Translations under genes and position numbers: made by a program
The notes under the pieces: generated by a model
Databases searched by the model: none
What the model saw: the letters and a program-made list of their open reading frames with translations, nothing else
What the model was told of the DNA's origin: nothing
Assembly: GCA_036346405.1 (NCBI GenBank)
Contig: CM070548.1
Location: forward strand, 51,676,279-51,740,278
Direction: 5' to 3'
From: Phyllostachys edulis
Lineage: Eukaryota > Streptophyta > Magnoliopsida > Poales > Poaceae
Length of the DNA stretch: 64,000 nt
Shown: positions 27,301-37,747 of the stretch, piece by piece
Numbering within the stretch: position 1 is the first letter of the stretch
Layout of the letters: each line of letters begins with the position of its first letter

Positions 27301-30300
27301 ACTTAAAAATTCTTTTGAAGGTAAGGAACAAAGAACATACAGGAAAAGCCATATGATGTAGTGTCAAAAGACGAACACATTCAACACTTTTTAGTCCAAG
27401 CCCTCTAATGCTTAGAAGGTAGTCCCTGAAAGAGTAAAGACAAGGTGCTTCCAGGTTAAAAAAAGGGAAATAGTCACTCCTGTTAAAATAAGAATTTAGC
27501 TATTGCTAGTAGTATAAAAGCTGATGAGGATGCAATTTTTGCTGTTGATTTCCTAGTTCACACTGTACCAACAATGGCATGGCCAGATCGAGATTGCAGG
27601 GTGAAAAAATTGAAATTTTTTACATAAAGAATAAAAAATAAAATTTACTTGTAGGATATTTTCAATAGAATAACCTGTTGAACTCTTCAGACTTGTTTGA
27701 AAAAGGAAAAACAGGTGCATCAAAATCAATACAAAGTGGCTTATAAGGTCAGCATGTCGATAGTTCTGACAGTTTGCTCACAGTGTATTCCATTAGACCT
27801 ACTTTGCTTTGTCTGGTTGAACATCTCTCAGCCATTCAAGATCAATGCTACCATGGTCTCTCACCAATCGATTTAGAAATTCCTGCACAGAAAACGACCA
27901 AAAGATTACAATGGGCCAATTCGATATTGGAACTCAGACATGTACCAAAGTTGAAATGTGGGTGTGTTTGAATAACTTGAGTTCTTCAATCATGTCATTC
28001 TGTTCAAAGAACATCTTGCTACCAGACTTACTTTTATTCGTTCAGCTAGCATGTTATTCATTCCTCGCTCTCTAATAGTTTCCGATATTTCCTTCACATC
28101 TGCTTGCCTTACTGCTTCCCAATCAACAGAGTCCTTTGCATTATGACTTCTTTGGTTATCCCCACCATTGCAAAACACTTCTTTTCGTAAATTATCCCAA
28201 TCATAAGCTTTCTTTTTAGGCCGACCTCGTACCTTCTTTGCTTTTGATTCATCTGTAAGAACTTCCGATGGACCCTTTTCAGTATCTTTGGATTTCCCTA
28301 TTGGATCTGAAGCAACTCCTTGTGAGACCTCTGAATGAGCATTTTGGTTTTTGCACAAGTTTGAAGAACAATGCTTTTCAAATGTTTTTGCCTGAACTCT
28401 GAGATCATTTTCCTGTTGACTGAATCCTGACTGAGATTTGTCACCTCCCATTTGCTTCATTCTGGTTGCGTATACCTCTTGCAAATTTGAACACCCATCC
28501 TGTTCCACAAATGGAGCTTCAGTTTCATTCCTTGAAAAACTGTTTTCGCAACAGGAGTGCTCCCTGGAAAATGGCACTTCCTTTGAACTGATTAATGGTT
28601 GATAGTTTTGTTGAATTATTAGTGAAAAATCAGCTTCTGGTAAAGGCTCGGAAGGGACACAAGACCTCTCCTGAACTAATGATCCATCTGTACTATATAA
28701 AAGATTGCTTGAACAATCAGCCATCTGGGTTTTATTTTTGTTGGCCGTGAGAGAAGATGGAAGCTGATAAAAAATAGCCTCAGATTGTGTAACATTGGAA
28801 TGATTCGCTCTATCAACGCCTGTGCAGAATGATTTGTCCAAATGGCTGGCATACGGGACACCTGTGAAATCAAACTGGCCATTCTGAGCATAGGAGACAG
28901 AAGTATGTACAGGCTGGTATGTTCTGTTTAGATCGAGCAGCACACCCTTATTCACACCTAGGACTGGAAGAAGATTAACTCCATGATATTCTGATGATCT
29001 AAACTTTGCATTGTGCATGTTTTTTAGATCTTGTATATGTGGAAGCTCTGTATACGTAGTTGAACTCTCCATCCCATTGGACATATTTCTCATGTAGTCC
29101 TCTTCTGTAAAATATGGCAATGAACTGGATCCCACCTGATCAGTTCTGTGAAACAGATAATCTGGCGAATTTTGAGAAGAAACAGCAGAATTTTGTGAAG
29201 AAATAACATCCTCCAATGAAATAACATCCTCCAATGACCCATCTTCAGCTTCTACCACACTTGCAATGCCACTTGCTGGGACAACAGATCCTTGTGGCCC
29301 ATTTTCATGTAATCCAGTTAGGGACTTCCTATATGAAACAGAACATTCTCCTGCTGCACCGTTGATTCCATCTCCAGAAGAGCTTCCAATCAATTCATTA
29401 CTATTACTTCCTTCATTATCTTCTGTACTGATTAATGATCTTATGTCACTTATCTCTTCAACAGAGAACTTCCCTTGCAGTTTGACAGAATCACCAAATA
29501 ATCCAGAACTACTATCTTTCTGTTCAGGAGATGTATGAGAGATCTCAGCTGCAGGTTTTTCAGGGGCTTCTGACTTAACTGGAAATTTTGCGGCAACCGC
29601 CATGAAAGCGGAACTGAAAAAAAAAACAAGAATTAGACTATTATTGAAACATTAGCATTCTAATTGCAAGCAGTATTCTTATTCCAAATAGGCTAGAAGT
29701 TTGCTTTTACCTAGAAAGATGGTCCGAAACATTCTGAGTAAGAAACACGCCCACAACTGAGTCTACAACTGATCCTTTCCAAGGAGAGAAACGTCTGTCC
29801 CCTGTAAAGAGATTGGAGTATACCAAAAATTAAAGTTTTGTTGTGCAAACTAGACACATGCCCACCATAACCTCACACACACTACACATAGGCAATGTAA
29901 GCATGAATATGCAGTAAATATGGAAGGTCCATTATTGTCCATTCACGTAATAACAATCATTATGGTGGTCCATGTTACATTGTGAAACACTGTTCAAATG
30001 CAACCACCTGCATGTTTTTTATTCTTCAAGGTCTCCAAAATGCAACTTTGACCTTATCACAATATAGAAGGTATAACCTTATGAGACTACTTTTTATGAA
30101 AAATCTACTTACATTATTTTCATGTGACCAATCTAAATGTTTTAAAAATACTATAGGCCATAGATAAAATAAGGTTGATCGCATGCTTACCATGGTGCCA
30201 AGAATTTGTGACCGCATGGAGTACTAAACAAACAAAAGAACGTGCTAGAAATTTAATATTGAAATTTGAAATGGTATTCATACCCTGAACTAGATGCATG

Positions 30301-33155
30301 CGAGCAATAAATGAATCGATACGTCCTCGGAACACTCTTCTTTCTTCATCAAGCCACTTCTCTTTATTCTTGTCCATCCCTTCAGCGCCATCACTCATAT
30401 CTGGTCCCATTAGTAAGTTCCACACCAGAGTGGTTACTGGATCAATGTTCACTTTGGCCCGAGAACGTCTCTTCTTTACATTTCCCTCAAATGGAACCAA
30501 TGCACCAAATTCGCCTTTATAAGAAACAAGAGTATTTTTTGGTACAGCTGCCACAACCTCGTCTGATTTGTTTAAATTTAAGAGTGTTAACTTTTGAATT
30601 ATGGCATATAAAGGATCAACTGAGACTGCTACAACTTCAGAAATGCTTCCTGCATGAATCTGCTTAGAACCTATGCTACTATACTTATCATGGTCAGAGA
30701 TTTCCAAAATGCTTGATGTTCTCTCCTCATTTCTTTCTGACTCCAATGTTGCCACGTTTGGACTAATTCCTGCGGAAGGTTCAGAGCCACAAGAAATACA
30801 CTCACTGTTTAATAGATCAGCATGTCTACCTTTTGATGATATAGATTTTGCACGACCAACATTTTGTTTCCTTGTACTTCTGCCTTTTGGCTTCCCATTG
30901 GGTTCTGCTTCTTTCCTTGGACGGCCCCTTACTTTTGGCTTCTTGGTGGGGTTTGCGGCTTTGATTTCTCTAGAAGCCTCTAGATGATAGTGCTCAGTTC
31001 TTGTTGATTGGCTTATTGGTTGTGAAGGGGACCCAACAGCTTCAGTACTTGTGTTCCTGATCTGCTCATCAGTAATAGCAAAGCAGTAGTTGTTCACAGT
31101 ATCATCATATGTCAAAGCGCTATGTGTTACAGGAAGTAAATCTGGCCCCTTAACAATGTGGTTTTCTAAATACTGAAGGTGATGAATCCCATTACTCGGA
31201 ATACAGTTTTCTATCGATGGGTTCGCAGTACTACTAGGCGATTTTGTGTGCTCTGCCTCTGCAGTTAAGTATCTGGACTGTTTGTCAGGTAAAGCAACAC
31301 AATCCTTGTCAGTAGAGTAATGCTGAGTAGGTCTGATTTCCAAAGACTGAAGTTGATGGCTTCCAATCCTCTGGATATTGTTTGGTATATTGTTTTCTCC
31401 CAGTGTGCTCATTGTACTTTCAGGCAATTGTGTGTGCTGTGAAGTGAAGTATCTGAACTGTTTGTCAGGTGAAGCAATAAAATCTTTGTCGCTGGTGTTA
31501 TGCATAGTAGGTTTGTTATGTTGCTGGACCATGTTTGGTCCCTCAACCATGTTGATTTCTGACATCCCAAAGCCAATCATTTGTTGGGAAGATTGTGATT
31601 TCTCAAGGGCCATCAACCTTTGTACATCAGCCAAGGTACAAACTCCAGAGTTTATTGCTGAAACTTCATTTGTATTCCAATTATCGGGCAAATATGCTGA
31701 CGAGGAAGAAAACTTGCCCACAGCTCCAATCAGCCAATTCTTATGATTCTCTGATCTCATCTTTTTGCTTGTTGCAGGAAAATAATATGTTCGAGAACTG
31801 GTGGAATGGCGTTCATTACAGAATGGCCTTGCATTATTTGAGTGCCCAAAGTTCATGTCTAAAGAAATCTGAGGACCATTGATAGTATTATGTTCTCTTT
31901 TTTTACCAATTGCAGGAACATGTGAGAAGTCACAAGAATCATGAAGACCAAAAGGAGCTCCAATTTGGTTGTTCCGATTAGCAGCAAACTTCAAGTGATC
32001 ATTCTTCACAGCAAATTCATTGAAATTTCTGTTCATTGCATCCCTTTCACTATGCATGGAAGGTGCAATTGGACTTTCTGGTACTTGGTAACCTTGGATA
32101 ATTTGGTTGATCAACACAGATTCTCTTGTACAAGCTTCAGGACTGAAATTTCCCCCTACTGAAACCATTTCAGTATGCTGCGGATGTGCAACTGGGTTTT
32201 GTGGCATCATATAATCATGAAACATCAGGTCAGGTCTAGGTGCTTTGTCTGTGGAAGATTGAGATGGACCTAAGTATTGACCAAAATCAGCTGAGCTGTT
32301 CTGCATTTGATTTACTGAGCTGTTGACATGAAAGACACTTTTACCTGGCATGCCAGCATGGAAATCCGATAACTCATTTATTTGCACTGTTCCTCTTGGA
32401 CCAGACTGAAAGAATTGGCCAGAGCTGTCCATAAGATTAGCGCACTTGCTTGGCATCTGATTGATAGAATTGTTGAGGTCAAAAATTACTTCGTTTGACA
32501 TGCTATCTGCCCGTAGTTCTAGCACATTAGCCATCGGATCGACTGAAGCCGAAATTGAGCTGCTGGTGCCACCACAATGGCATGCCATCTGCACATGAGT
32601 TCTTTCTACTGCAGATATCGATGATTGAGGATCCACAGGACCAGTAGGTACCTCTGTCACCTGAGCTTGCAGTACCAGATCTGCATTTTCTTGTCGTTCT
32701 TCCCCATTAAAGTTCAAACTTCTTCTGGCTGGACTTGGTTCAACTTTATTGTGTGTATTAGCATCTTCTGATGGAGGTTGTTTCCTTGGTGTATTTAGTC
32801 CCTTTCTCCGGACATACTTTCTCTTACCAGTTGACTGATTCCCCTTTTCCTTGGGAGGCTTTGGAGTTGTAGACTTCTGTGTCTTCACTGATTGTCCTTC
32901 TTTAATGACCTTTGGCCTATGCTTTTTCCTCTTAGATTTTTGAACTGGTTTTCTATTGAAGTCAATACCTTCAGCGGGTCCAACATCATTGCTAACAACT
33001 TGTGAATTAGCTGATACCTTTTCAGGTGCTACAGGTGTGTCATTTCTAGTCCCCAGCTCAATGGAAGAATTCATCTGAGATGGCATAGAAGAAGTTGAGA
33101 AACATAGATTGATGTCATGAGATTCACGCAGCCATTGCCCTAGCCTCTCCTGCAT
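12211..33155 (-). CDS. ROS1: ROS1/DEMETER-family 5-methylcytosine DNA glycosylase
   Basis: This nuclear bifunctional glycosylase/lyase removes 5-methylcytosine and starts base-excision repair, so it actively demethylates DNA. Coding exons on the minus strand: 30284-33155, 29711-29801, 28032-29613, 27803-27882, 27341-27425, 27171-27262, 25674-25742, 25561-25597, 25365-25447, 19693-20136, 19495-19531, 19351-19408, 19149-19288, 18991-19056, 18778-18892, 18263-18301, 12211-12338. They total 6018 nt, i.e. 2005 residues plus stop, with matching phases throughout. Order: basic N-terminus, AT-hook-like RGRPRK near 745, domain A (about 845-1000), linker, HhH-GPD glycosylase (from about 1450; catalytic Lys 1554 and Asp 1572), 4Fe-4S cysteines 1639, 1646, 1649, 1655, and domain B to the C-terminus. 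Length is typical of the family. The start MQERLGQWL matches the family N-terminus. The paralogue (ROS1a-d type) is unresolved, so the symbol denotes the family. Two introns use GC donors. Confidence 0.95.
12769..12853. repeat. Perfect 26-bp inverted repeat in intron 16
   Basis: Arms 12769-12794 and 12828-12853 are perfect reverse complements (core TAGAGCAGGTTAGAAAAAGC) with a 33-base loop. Transcribed as part of the demethylase intron it would form a short stable hairpin of small-RNA precursor size. Confidence 0.85.
14340..15430. mobile_element. Possible fold-back element in intron 16
   Basis: The left part (about 14400-14520, ending GGCAAGTTTACCCC) is the reverse complement of right-side motifs (GGGGTAAACTTGTCAA at 15121 and 15240). 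The right arm is itself duplicated in tandem. The match is imperfect and outer ends were not resolved. Confidence 0.4.
15610..17520 (-). pseudogene. 5'-truncated LINE reverse transcriptase
   Basis: On the minus strand the sequence begins inside a non-LTR reverse transcriptase (RQDDPLSPMLFVLAMDILNN, about 17400-17470) and continues to the C-terminal end typical of plant L1-type elements (MIRKECNCRLFTKR ... IIDEFAHWGMEAARF, about 15830-15950). The catalytic YADD position reads CAND, and the frame is broken many times. It lies in intron 16 of the demethylase gene in the same orientation as the gene. No target duplication was identified. Confidence 0.8.
17521..18262. other. Rest of intron 16 next to exon 16
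   Basis: AT-rich intron DNA. 17560-17700 has MITE-like vocabulary (ACGTTTTCTAAAACGTCATA) without definable ends. No gene seen. Confidence 0.4.
18263..19531 (-). CDS. ROS1: Demethylase exons 11-16: domain B
   Basis: Six short exons (19495-19531, 19351-19408, 19149-19288, 18991-19056, 18778-18892, 18263-18301) encode YELSDSHPLLEG, QPDDPCPYLLSIWTSG, GETAQSTDAPKTFCNSQE, then domain B: PCRTAMRGSFPLNGTYFQVN, DVPRSWIWNLPRRTVYFGTS and LTTEEIQQCFW. The introns after exons 12 and 13 begin with GC (AG|GCAAGA and TG|GCAAGT); the others are GT-AG. Confidence 0.92.
19693..20136 (-). CDS. ROS1: Demethylase exon 10
   Basis: Encodes SARLALPGPEEKSLVATEAS, a poorly conserved acidic stretch, and the family block IEEFTQNLKSYM ... 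ALVAITPEAASIPTAKLKNV and SRLRTEHQV. The upstream acceptor (ATACAG, 20137-20142) joins codon AG|T from exon 9 across a 5.2-kb intron that holds the Copia element. The donor is GT|GTAATT at 19693/19692. Confidence 0.93.
20370..20475 (+). repeat. Copia 5' LTR
   Basis: 106 bases, closely matching 25051-25155. It begins TATTAGATGTG rather than the usual TG, as does the other copy. Confidence 0.85.
20476..20488 (+). promoter_or_regulatory. Primer-binding site (initiator-Met tRNA type)
   Basis: TGGTATCAGAGCT directly after the LTR, the standard plant retroelement primer site. Confidence 0.9.
21440..25030 (+). pseudogene. Copia pol remnant
   Basis: Read in order: protease site WILDSGASFHITP (about 21465); pre-integrase WHHRLGHLCGSRL (about 22362); an integrase core with Asp (HFDV), Asp (RADSAGEY) and Glu (GVSEHK) still present (22540-22860). 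RT follows (WVYKIKTHSDGSLKRYKARL near 23715; LYVDDMIITR near 24140), then RNase H (final block near 24700-25000). Stops and frameshifts occur, for example after HFDV and around 23890-24300, so the element is inactive. The integrase end has a proline-rich region (23310-23520). Confidence 0.85.
21843..22307. mobile_element. hAT-type MITE, copy A (nested in Copia)
   Basis: 465 bases with ends CAAGGATAGAAATCC and (reverse complement) CGAGGAAAAAAACTGG, flanked by a perfect 8-bp duplication GTCACTAC (21835-21842 and 22308-22315). The interior is rich in AACCGGT/GGTTACCGG. It is homologous, in inverse orientation, to 34395-34932. Confidence 0.88.
25051..25155 (+). repeat. Copia 3' LTR
   Basis: 105 bases, the partner of 20370-20475, with scattered substitutions. 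Confidence 0.85.
25365..27882 (-). CDS. ROS1: Demethylase exons 4-9: catalytic core and iron-sulfur cluster
   Basis: Exons 4 (27803-27882), 5 (27341-27425), 6 (27171-27262), 7 (25674-25742), 8 (25561-25597) and 9 (25365-25447) encode the HhH-GPD fold. Exon 5 carries the helix-hairpin-helix GLGLKSVECVRLL with the catalytic Lys 1554. Exon 6 opens with VDTNVGRICVRLGWVPL and the catalytic Asp 1572. Exon 9 gives the C-x6-C-x2-C-x5-C cluster CTKRKPNCNSCPMRAEC. All key residues are present, so catalytic competence is expected. A 1.3-kb hAT element separates exons 6 and 7. Confidence 0.95.
25806..27131. mobile_element. Non-autonomous hAT element in demethylase intron 6
   Basis: 1326 bases with terminal inverted repeats CAGGGGCGGATCC / GGATCCGCCACTG and a perfect 8-bp target duplication TCTATGAT (25798-25805 and 27132-27139). 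The middle (26200-26560) is very GC-rich and gives overlapping open frames on both strands, but no transposase motif is seen. The GC-rich block may be captured host sequence. Confidence 0.88.
28032..29801 (-). CDS. ROS1: Demethylase exons 2-3: end of domain A, linker
   Basis: Exon 2 (29711-29801) encodes DRRFSPWKGSVVDSVVGVFL and TQNVSDHLS. Exon 3 (28032-29613) continues SSAFMAVAAKFPVK and then a Ser-rich linker. Both are spliced by GT-AG introns. Near the end of exon 3 lie a second RGRPKKK patch and the glycosylase lead-in (YDWDNLRKEV, DSVDWEAVRQADVKEISETI, RGMNNMLAERIK). A small direct repeat (about 29205-29236; EDVISLEDVIS) is in frame. Confidence 0.95.
30284..33155 (-). CDS. ROS1: Demethylase exon 1: N-terminus and first half of domain A
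   Basis: Encodes residues 1-957 plus one base. The N-terminal 130 residues are strongly basic (QKSKRKKHRPKV, GKRKYVRRKG), fitting nuclear entry and DNA binding. A long low-complexity Ser/Asn/Gln-rich part follows. An AT-hook-like KVRGRPRKEAEP lies near residue 740-755. Domain A starts at about 845 (DPLYAIIQKLTLLNLN) and runs through LVSYKGEFGALVPFEG, VTTLVWNLLMGPD and WLDEERRVFRGRIDSFIARM to the donor (CAGG then GTATGA). The reading frame is intact over 2.87 kb. An antisense ORF at 31378-31746 is a shadow. Confidence 0.95.
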
Positions 33156-33244
33156 ATTAACTTCGCCTACGCTACCTATTGTCTTCTCCAGAAGTGCAGG
33201 ATCAGATAAAGCACAGTCCTATCTGGCCTCCCAGTCGTCTTGAC
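33156..33244 (-). other. ROS1: Demethylase 5' UTR part of second exon
   Basis: An acceptor (CCACAG|GT) at 33244/33245 follows a run of T on the minus strand. From there 89 bases lead to the ATG at 33155. No in-frame stop is seen in that leader, so the start rests on family N-terminus similarity. Confidence 0.7.
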
Positions 33245-33701
33245 CTGTGGAAAAAAAAAATCATGGAGACACCATACAGAAGGTCATAGAATATCCAAAA
33301 GAGCAAGGTTAAATGCAATATAATGAAAACAGTACAAGTCGGTTGCATGCAACTCTTTATGAAACTCTCAAAATATTAAACAAGACAAAAAATAAATAAA
33401 CATATCTAATAATCTATCCTTATAATTTTAAGCCTATAACCAAGCAACCTTTCCCAAACTTCTCCAAACAATATGAGTAGTCCTGAAAAAAAAAATCAAT
33501 TTGTTGTACAACTCTAACTGACCAGTGTTGCTATGATCAGAAGGACAATTTTTAGGTTTCTTGAGGTACCAGTAGGTACCACTGCCAATTCCATGAAACT
33601 TGTTACGTATAAAACATGGAAGGCAGCTTGCTTGCTAAGCACAGTTTTGGTGTTGCAAAGGGTATCTAGTACAACAATGTTGTCCATACAAATATATAAA
33701 A

Positions 33702-33996
33702 GAGTAAAGTACATTACCGGTCCTTAAACTTTTTATGCTGTGTCATCCCGGTCCATAGACTTTCAAAGTGTGTCATCCCGGTCCCTAAACACTGTTTGGG
33801 TCTCAAACATAGCCCTCTTGCTTAGGCACAATAATGGCATACTTTAAAAGTCTATGGACCGATGACACAAAGATAAAAGTTTAAGGACTAATTTGAGACC
33901 CAAACAGTGTTTAGGGACCGGATGACACACTTTGAAAGTCTATGGACCGGGATGACACAGCATAAAAAGTTTAAGGACCGGTAATGGACTTTACTC
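33702..33996. mobile_element. Mutator-type fold-back MITE in the 5' UTR intron
   Basis: 295 bases whose two halves are long inverted repeats starting GAGTAAAGT and ending ACTTTACTC. A perfect 9-bp duplication TATATAAAA flanks it (33693-33701 and 33997-34005), which is Mutator-like. The arms share TTTAAGGACCGG and TCTATGGACCGGGATGACAC. Confidence 0.9.
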
Positions 33997-34394
33997 TATA
34001 TAAAATGGGAGATTCATATGTCAACTTCCCACGTCCATTTTCCGCACTTTTTGTTGGGATTTGCCATGGTTACAAAGGCTCAATCATCCTCGACACCAAT
34101 TTACAAAGACAGAGATGCCAAACACCAGAAGTCAACCAAAAGCAAGTAGTCAAAAAGGTGCCCTCGTCCCTTCCTCACAAGAGTCGAATGGAAAGGGATA
34201 GGGAAACGAAACATAGAACATCTTGTGTTGTTGTGTGCCAAATTTGTTTGAACATTATAGGTGTTTAGTCCATCACCCACATATGACAGCTTTAATTGAT
34301 TTATACAGATATAGATGACTTTTAATTGATTCTATTTATTTGATTTTACAGAAAGCATGGTACCTATAATATGGCCTGTTTTATTATGTACTCA

Positions 34395-34932
34395 CAGGGA
34401 TCAAAATCCCAGCAGTTAACCACTGGTTACCGGAAATCCCGATGGGGACTGAGATGAACAGTAACCGGTTGAAAATTTTCAAATTCAAGTTTACGTTTAT
34501 AACTGCATAATGCACTTCTTATGTTTGTTTAGGCTTTTTTTGTGCTAGATTACCTATTTTATGAGCTAAATATGCTTGAATTGTTGTTCCAGGTAGTTTG
34601 CACTTTATATGAGCTAAATATGTTAAATTACGTACTGTATAAGCTAAATATGCTAGATTGCGTATTGTATGAGCTAAATATGCACTTCATTAAACACTTT
34701 CTAATTAATATTTGCATTATTCCAATCACTAATTACCCATAACCGGCTTTCTCTGTTTTTTTCCGGTTTTGGTTCCGGTTTTTGGGTAGTAACCGGTCCG
34801 GTAATCGGTTTTCAATATCTGCAATTCAAAATTCAGTTTTGAACTTCGTTCGGTTTTTCGGGTTTTACGTAGCAATTTGATTCTGAATTACCGACCTCCA
34901 ACCGGATTTGCCGCATCGGATCTTGATCCTTG
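34395..34932. mobile_element. hAT-type MITE, copy B (5' UTR intron)
   Basis: 538 bases with inverted ends CAGGGATCAAAATCC and CAAGGATCAAGATCC (right end, reverse complement), and a perfect 8-bp duplication TGTACTCA (34387-34394, 34933-34940). It shares internal sequence with copy A in inverse orientation, including the block around TGTGCTAGATTAC (34541) and the ACCGGTT-rich ends. Its middle has a small tandem repeat of ATGAGCTAAATATGC. Confidence 0.9.
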
Positions 34933-35924
34933 TGTACTCATAATATATGACGCGTGAATTAAACAAAATGCACACGTTTATTTGCAAAAATATTTAGGAA
35001 GATGCACAGTTGTATTATATTATACTAAATGTGCATCTTAGAATTTAAAAATACAGAGCCATTTTAGTATAATTAATAGAGAACACTATGGTCCTATAGT
35101 ATCCACGCCACGCCTCAGGGGTGCCAATCTCATAAGTGAACAATTTGAGTACAAAAGCTTTCTATATTGAAACTAAACCGACAATTTAACAGGTAAAGCA
35201 ACTAGCTCATTAGTTCGCTGGTCCAAATGGTGGATCATCGATTGAACCAACCTCTCTAAATATAATTAATTTAATATTTAAAATAATTTAAATTTTCAAC
35301 CAAATGATGGTTTTCACTACATATAACGTGTATTGTTGTTGTTGTTGCTCTTGTTTAAATAATCATACATGTTTTTTTAGTTCCATTCACTAACCAGTCC
35401 ACCCAAAAGCTTAAACTATTAAGAAAAGATGGAACAATCTACTCATACTTCAACACTCCCTCTGACATCTAACCTCTGTCACACATATGACCTGGTCATG
35501 ACATAGGTCAGTATCTGGTCCAACCATGATATCCTAATGGCCTCGCCACCGTACCCCTTAACTATCACAATTATTGGAATAAGTCTATTTTACTCTTTGA
35601 ACTTTCAAAAAAATCCACTGAACCCCCTGAACTACAAAACCAGTTATTCTACCTCCAAAACTTCAAATATCGGAGCACTTAACCCCTAGCGTGGTTTTTA
35701 CACCATGGACATGATGTGGTCGGCATCTTAGCTCGAAAATGTGCCACGTTACCCAAATATCTCCTCTTTCTCTCCGCTAAGCATACTTCCCACCCACCCA
35801 CCACCCATCGACAAATTTTTTTTGATGATGTGGTCTTCAAACCTAACTAATTAGTGGGTTTCTCTGTTCCGATTTTTCAATCCGACCACCAGTCCAGTCT
35901 AGTTTTAGTAACTACGGTGGAAAT

Positions 35925-36410
35925 ACTTGACAACCAATGGCACTACATGCATGCCCTAGTCCCACTCTTCGGTCAGTAAAGCAACCAACGTGTGCAAAGG
36001 ACTTTGTTTCGAAATTAAGCTTTTATACAAACAACTAACAACCTATAGCACCTCTCACATGCCCTAGTCACTCTTAGCAACGCAAGCCACTTGTGCTAAG
36101 GGCTTTGCTTTGAAATTAAGCTTTTATATAAACACTTGGCACCCCATGGCACCACCCATACTCTATAGCTCTAGTCCCAGTATCCCACTCTTCGATTATC
36201 AACGCAAGCCATATGTGCAAAGGACCTTGATTCAAAATTAAGCTTTTATAAAAACGCTTGGCAACCTATGGCACATCATGCATGCCATGGACCTACTCTT
36301 CGCTGAGCAACACAAGTTGCATGTGCAGAAATGCTTTGGTCCTACTCTACACTCAGCAACGCGGCCCATGTGTGCATAGGACTTCACTTCGAGATTAAGC
36401 TTTTACAGAA
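35925..36410. repeat. Imperfect 100-160-bp tandem repeat
   Basis: Four diverged units marked by GAAATTAAGCTTTTAT-like blocks (36011, 36112, 36233, 36391). Each is preceded by AACGCAAGCCACATGTGCAAAGG-type sequence with indels. It lies in the 5' UTR intron of the demethylase gene. Confidence 0.8.
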
Positions 36411-36411
36411 A

Positions 36412-36440
36412 CTAGCTAAATGCCCGTGCGTTGTTACGGA
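36412..36440 (-). mobile_element. Possible Helitron 3' end
   Basis: The minus strand reads CCGTAACAACGCACGGGCAT, then TTAGCTAG, then T. A GC stem-loop just before CTAG, with a T after it, fits a plant Helitron 3' terminus. The 5' end (to the right) was not found. Confidence 0.4.
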
Positions 36441-37376
36441 TACAAAAATCATATTACCCCATCACATTGAGATGTCATCAAGGGCTCAGCCTACACTACA
36501 CCATCAACACTGCCAGAGCCCTCGACTGAGCAACGCCCTAGCCCACAACGAGCTCCAACGTCTAACACCATCTACAAGCCTTGGTCTCACTCTTTGCTCC
36601 GCAACGCCAGCCGCATGTGTTGCTTCGAGAGTACGCTTTTTCGCCTTCACACCTAACTCCCCCTTTTATATTTATTTTCCTATTTTTTATTTTTTTGGAG
36701 CAAATTGATTCCAATCCAACCCCTCAAGATTGCCATGAAGGGACATCAGAAACAGTATCTCGCACAACAAGCAGATCATTTCACCAAAATCACGCCTAAG
36801 CAATAGCACCATACATGAGCATTTGATCACCTATCATAACAGGGTGGCAGCAACATGCGTAGCGGGTTGTTTGTTTTTTTTTTTTTTTTGGCCTCCAGAG
36901 GACTGCTAACACCTCAATACTCTAATCTAAACGGCATAAACATCGCAATACTCTCTTGCATAATTGCTAGACTATTTCCTCGAAACAAATCCTAAACAAG
37001 AGCACCATAAACCTGCATTTGATCACCAATCCGAACCAAACCGTTCATCCGTCTGTACAAGCGAAGCATCCCCTGTTTTGTGCACCTCCGAACCAAAGCA
37101 AACCAATCCTACTCGGGCCCTTGGCAATCTAAGCCCAAACTACGCCCCCAAGCAGCCAACACCCAAGCTAAACCCCGATTCCCCCACCCAAAACGCCGCC
37201 TCTACGATCCAAAAACCCATCCAATAACCAAAAAAAGATGGGGGAAATGGAAACAGGACGGTCTCCCCTCCACAGTTGAAATCAACCACGCGGCGCCTCA
37301 CGAGGCGACCCACATTTCAGCGCGGTTAAGAGCAAAACACGTACGGAATCGAACCCCGTAGCAGGAGGACGCTTAC

Positions 37377-37712
37377 CTGATCGGCAGAGCAGATCGGCGG
37401 CGCCCCCACCGCGCGCGTTCCCCCGCCCGCGGAGATCTTCGGAGAAACCGATGAAACCGCGCCCAAGCCGGAGAAACCACGCGGCCAGAAACCCCTCCCC
37501 CCGTTCCCCCTCCTCCTCCTCCTCCTCCTCCCGCTCCTCCCCTCCGCCCGCCGGAGAGAGAGGAAGAAGGGACGGAAAGGAAAGGAAAGCGAGAGGGAAA
37601 CGCAGAAACGAAAGCGGGGGTCGGATCGCTGCTACGACTTTGCGAGAGGCGAATACTAGTCGTAGTGGTGGTACCAGCGAGAGGAGCAGGCAGCGGCACT
37701 GTGGTACGAGCG
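37377..37712 (-). other. ROS1: Likely non-coding first exon of the demethylase gene
   Basis: A GC- and CT-rich leader with CTCCTCCTCC runs ends in a consensus donor CAG|GTAAGC at 37377/37376. The 4.1-kb intron 33245-37376 would link it to the coding part. The 5' end is set about 30 bases below the TATA box and is an estimate. Confidence 0.65.
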
Positions 37713-37740
37713 AGCCCCCGAGTGCCTGTGGGGCTGCCCT

Positions 37741-37747
37741 CTTATAG
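37741..37747 (-). promoter_or_regulatory. TATA box of the demethylase promoter
   Basis: CTATAAG on the minus strand, followed by GC-rich DNA with many CG pairs. Its spacing to the inferred first exon suits a core promoter. Confidence 0.6.

Noticed and set aside
31378..31746. Antisense 122-residue ORF
   Set aside because: It is a shadow of demethylase exon 1.
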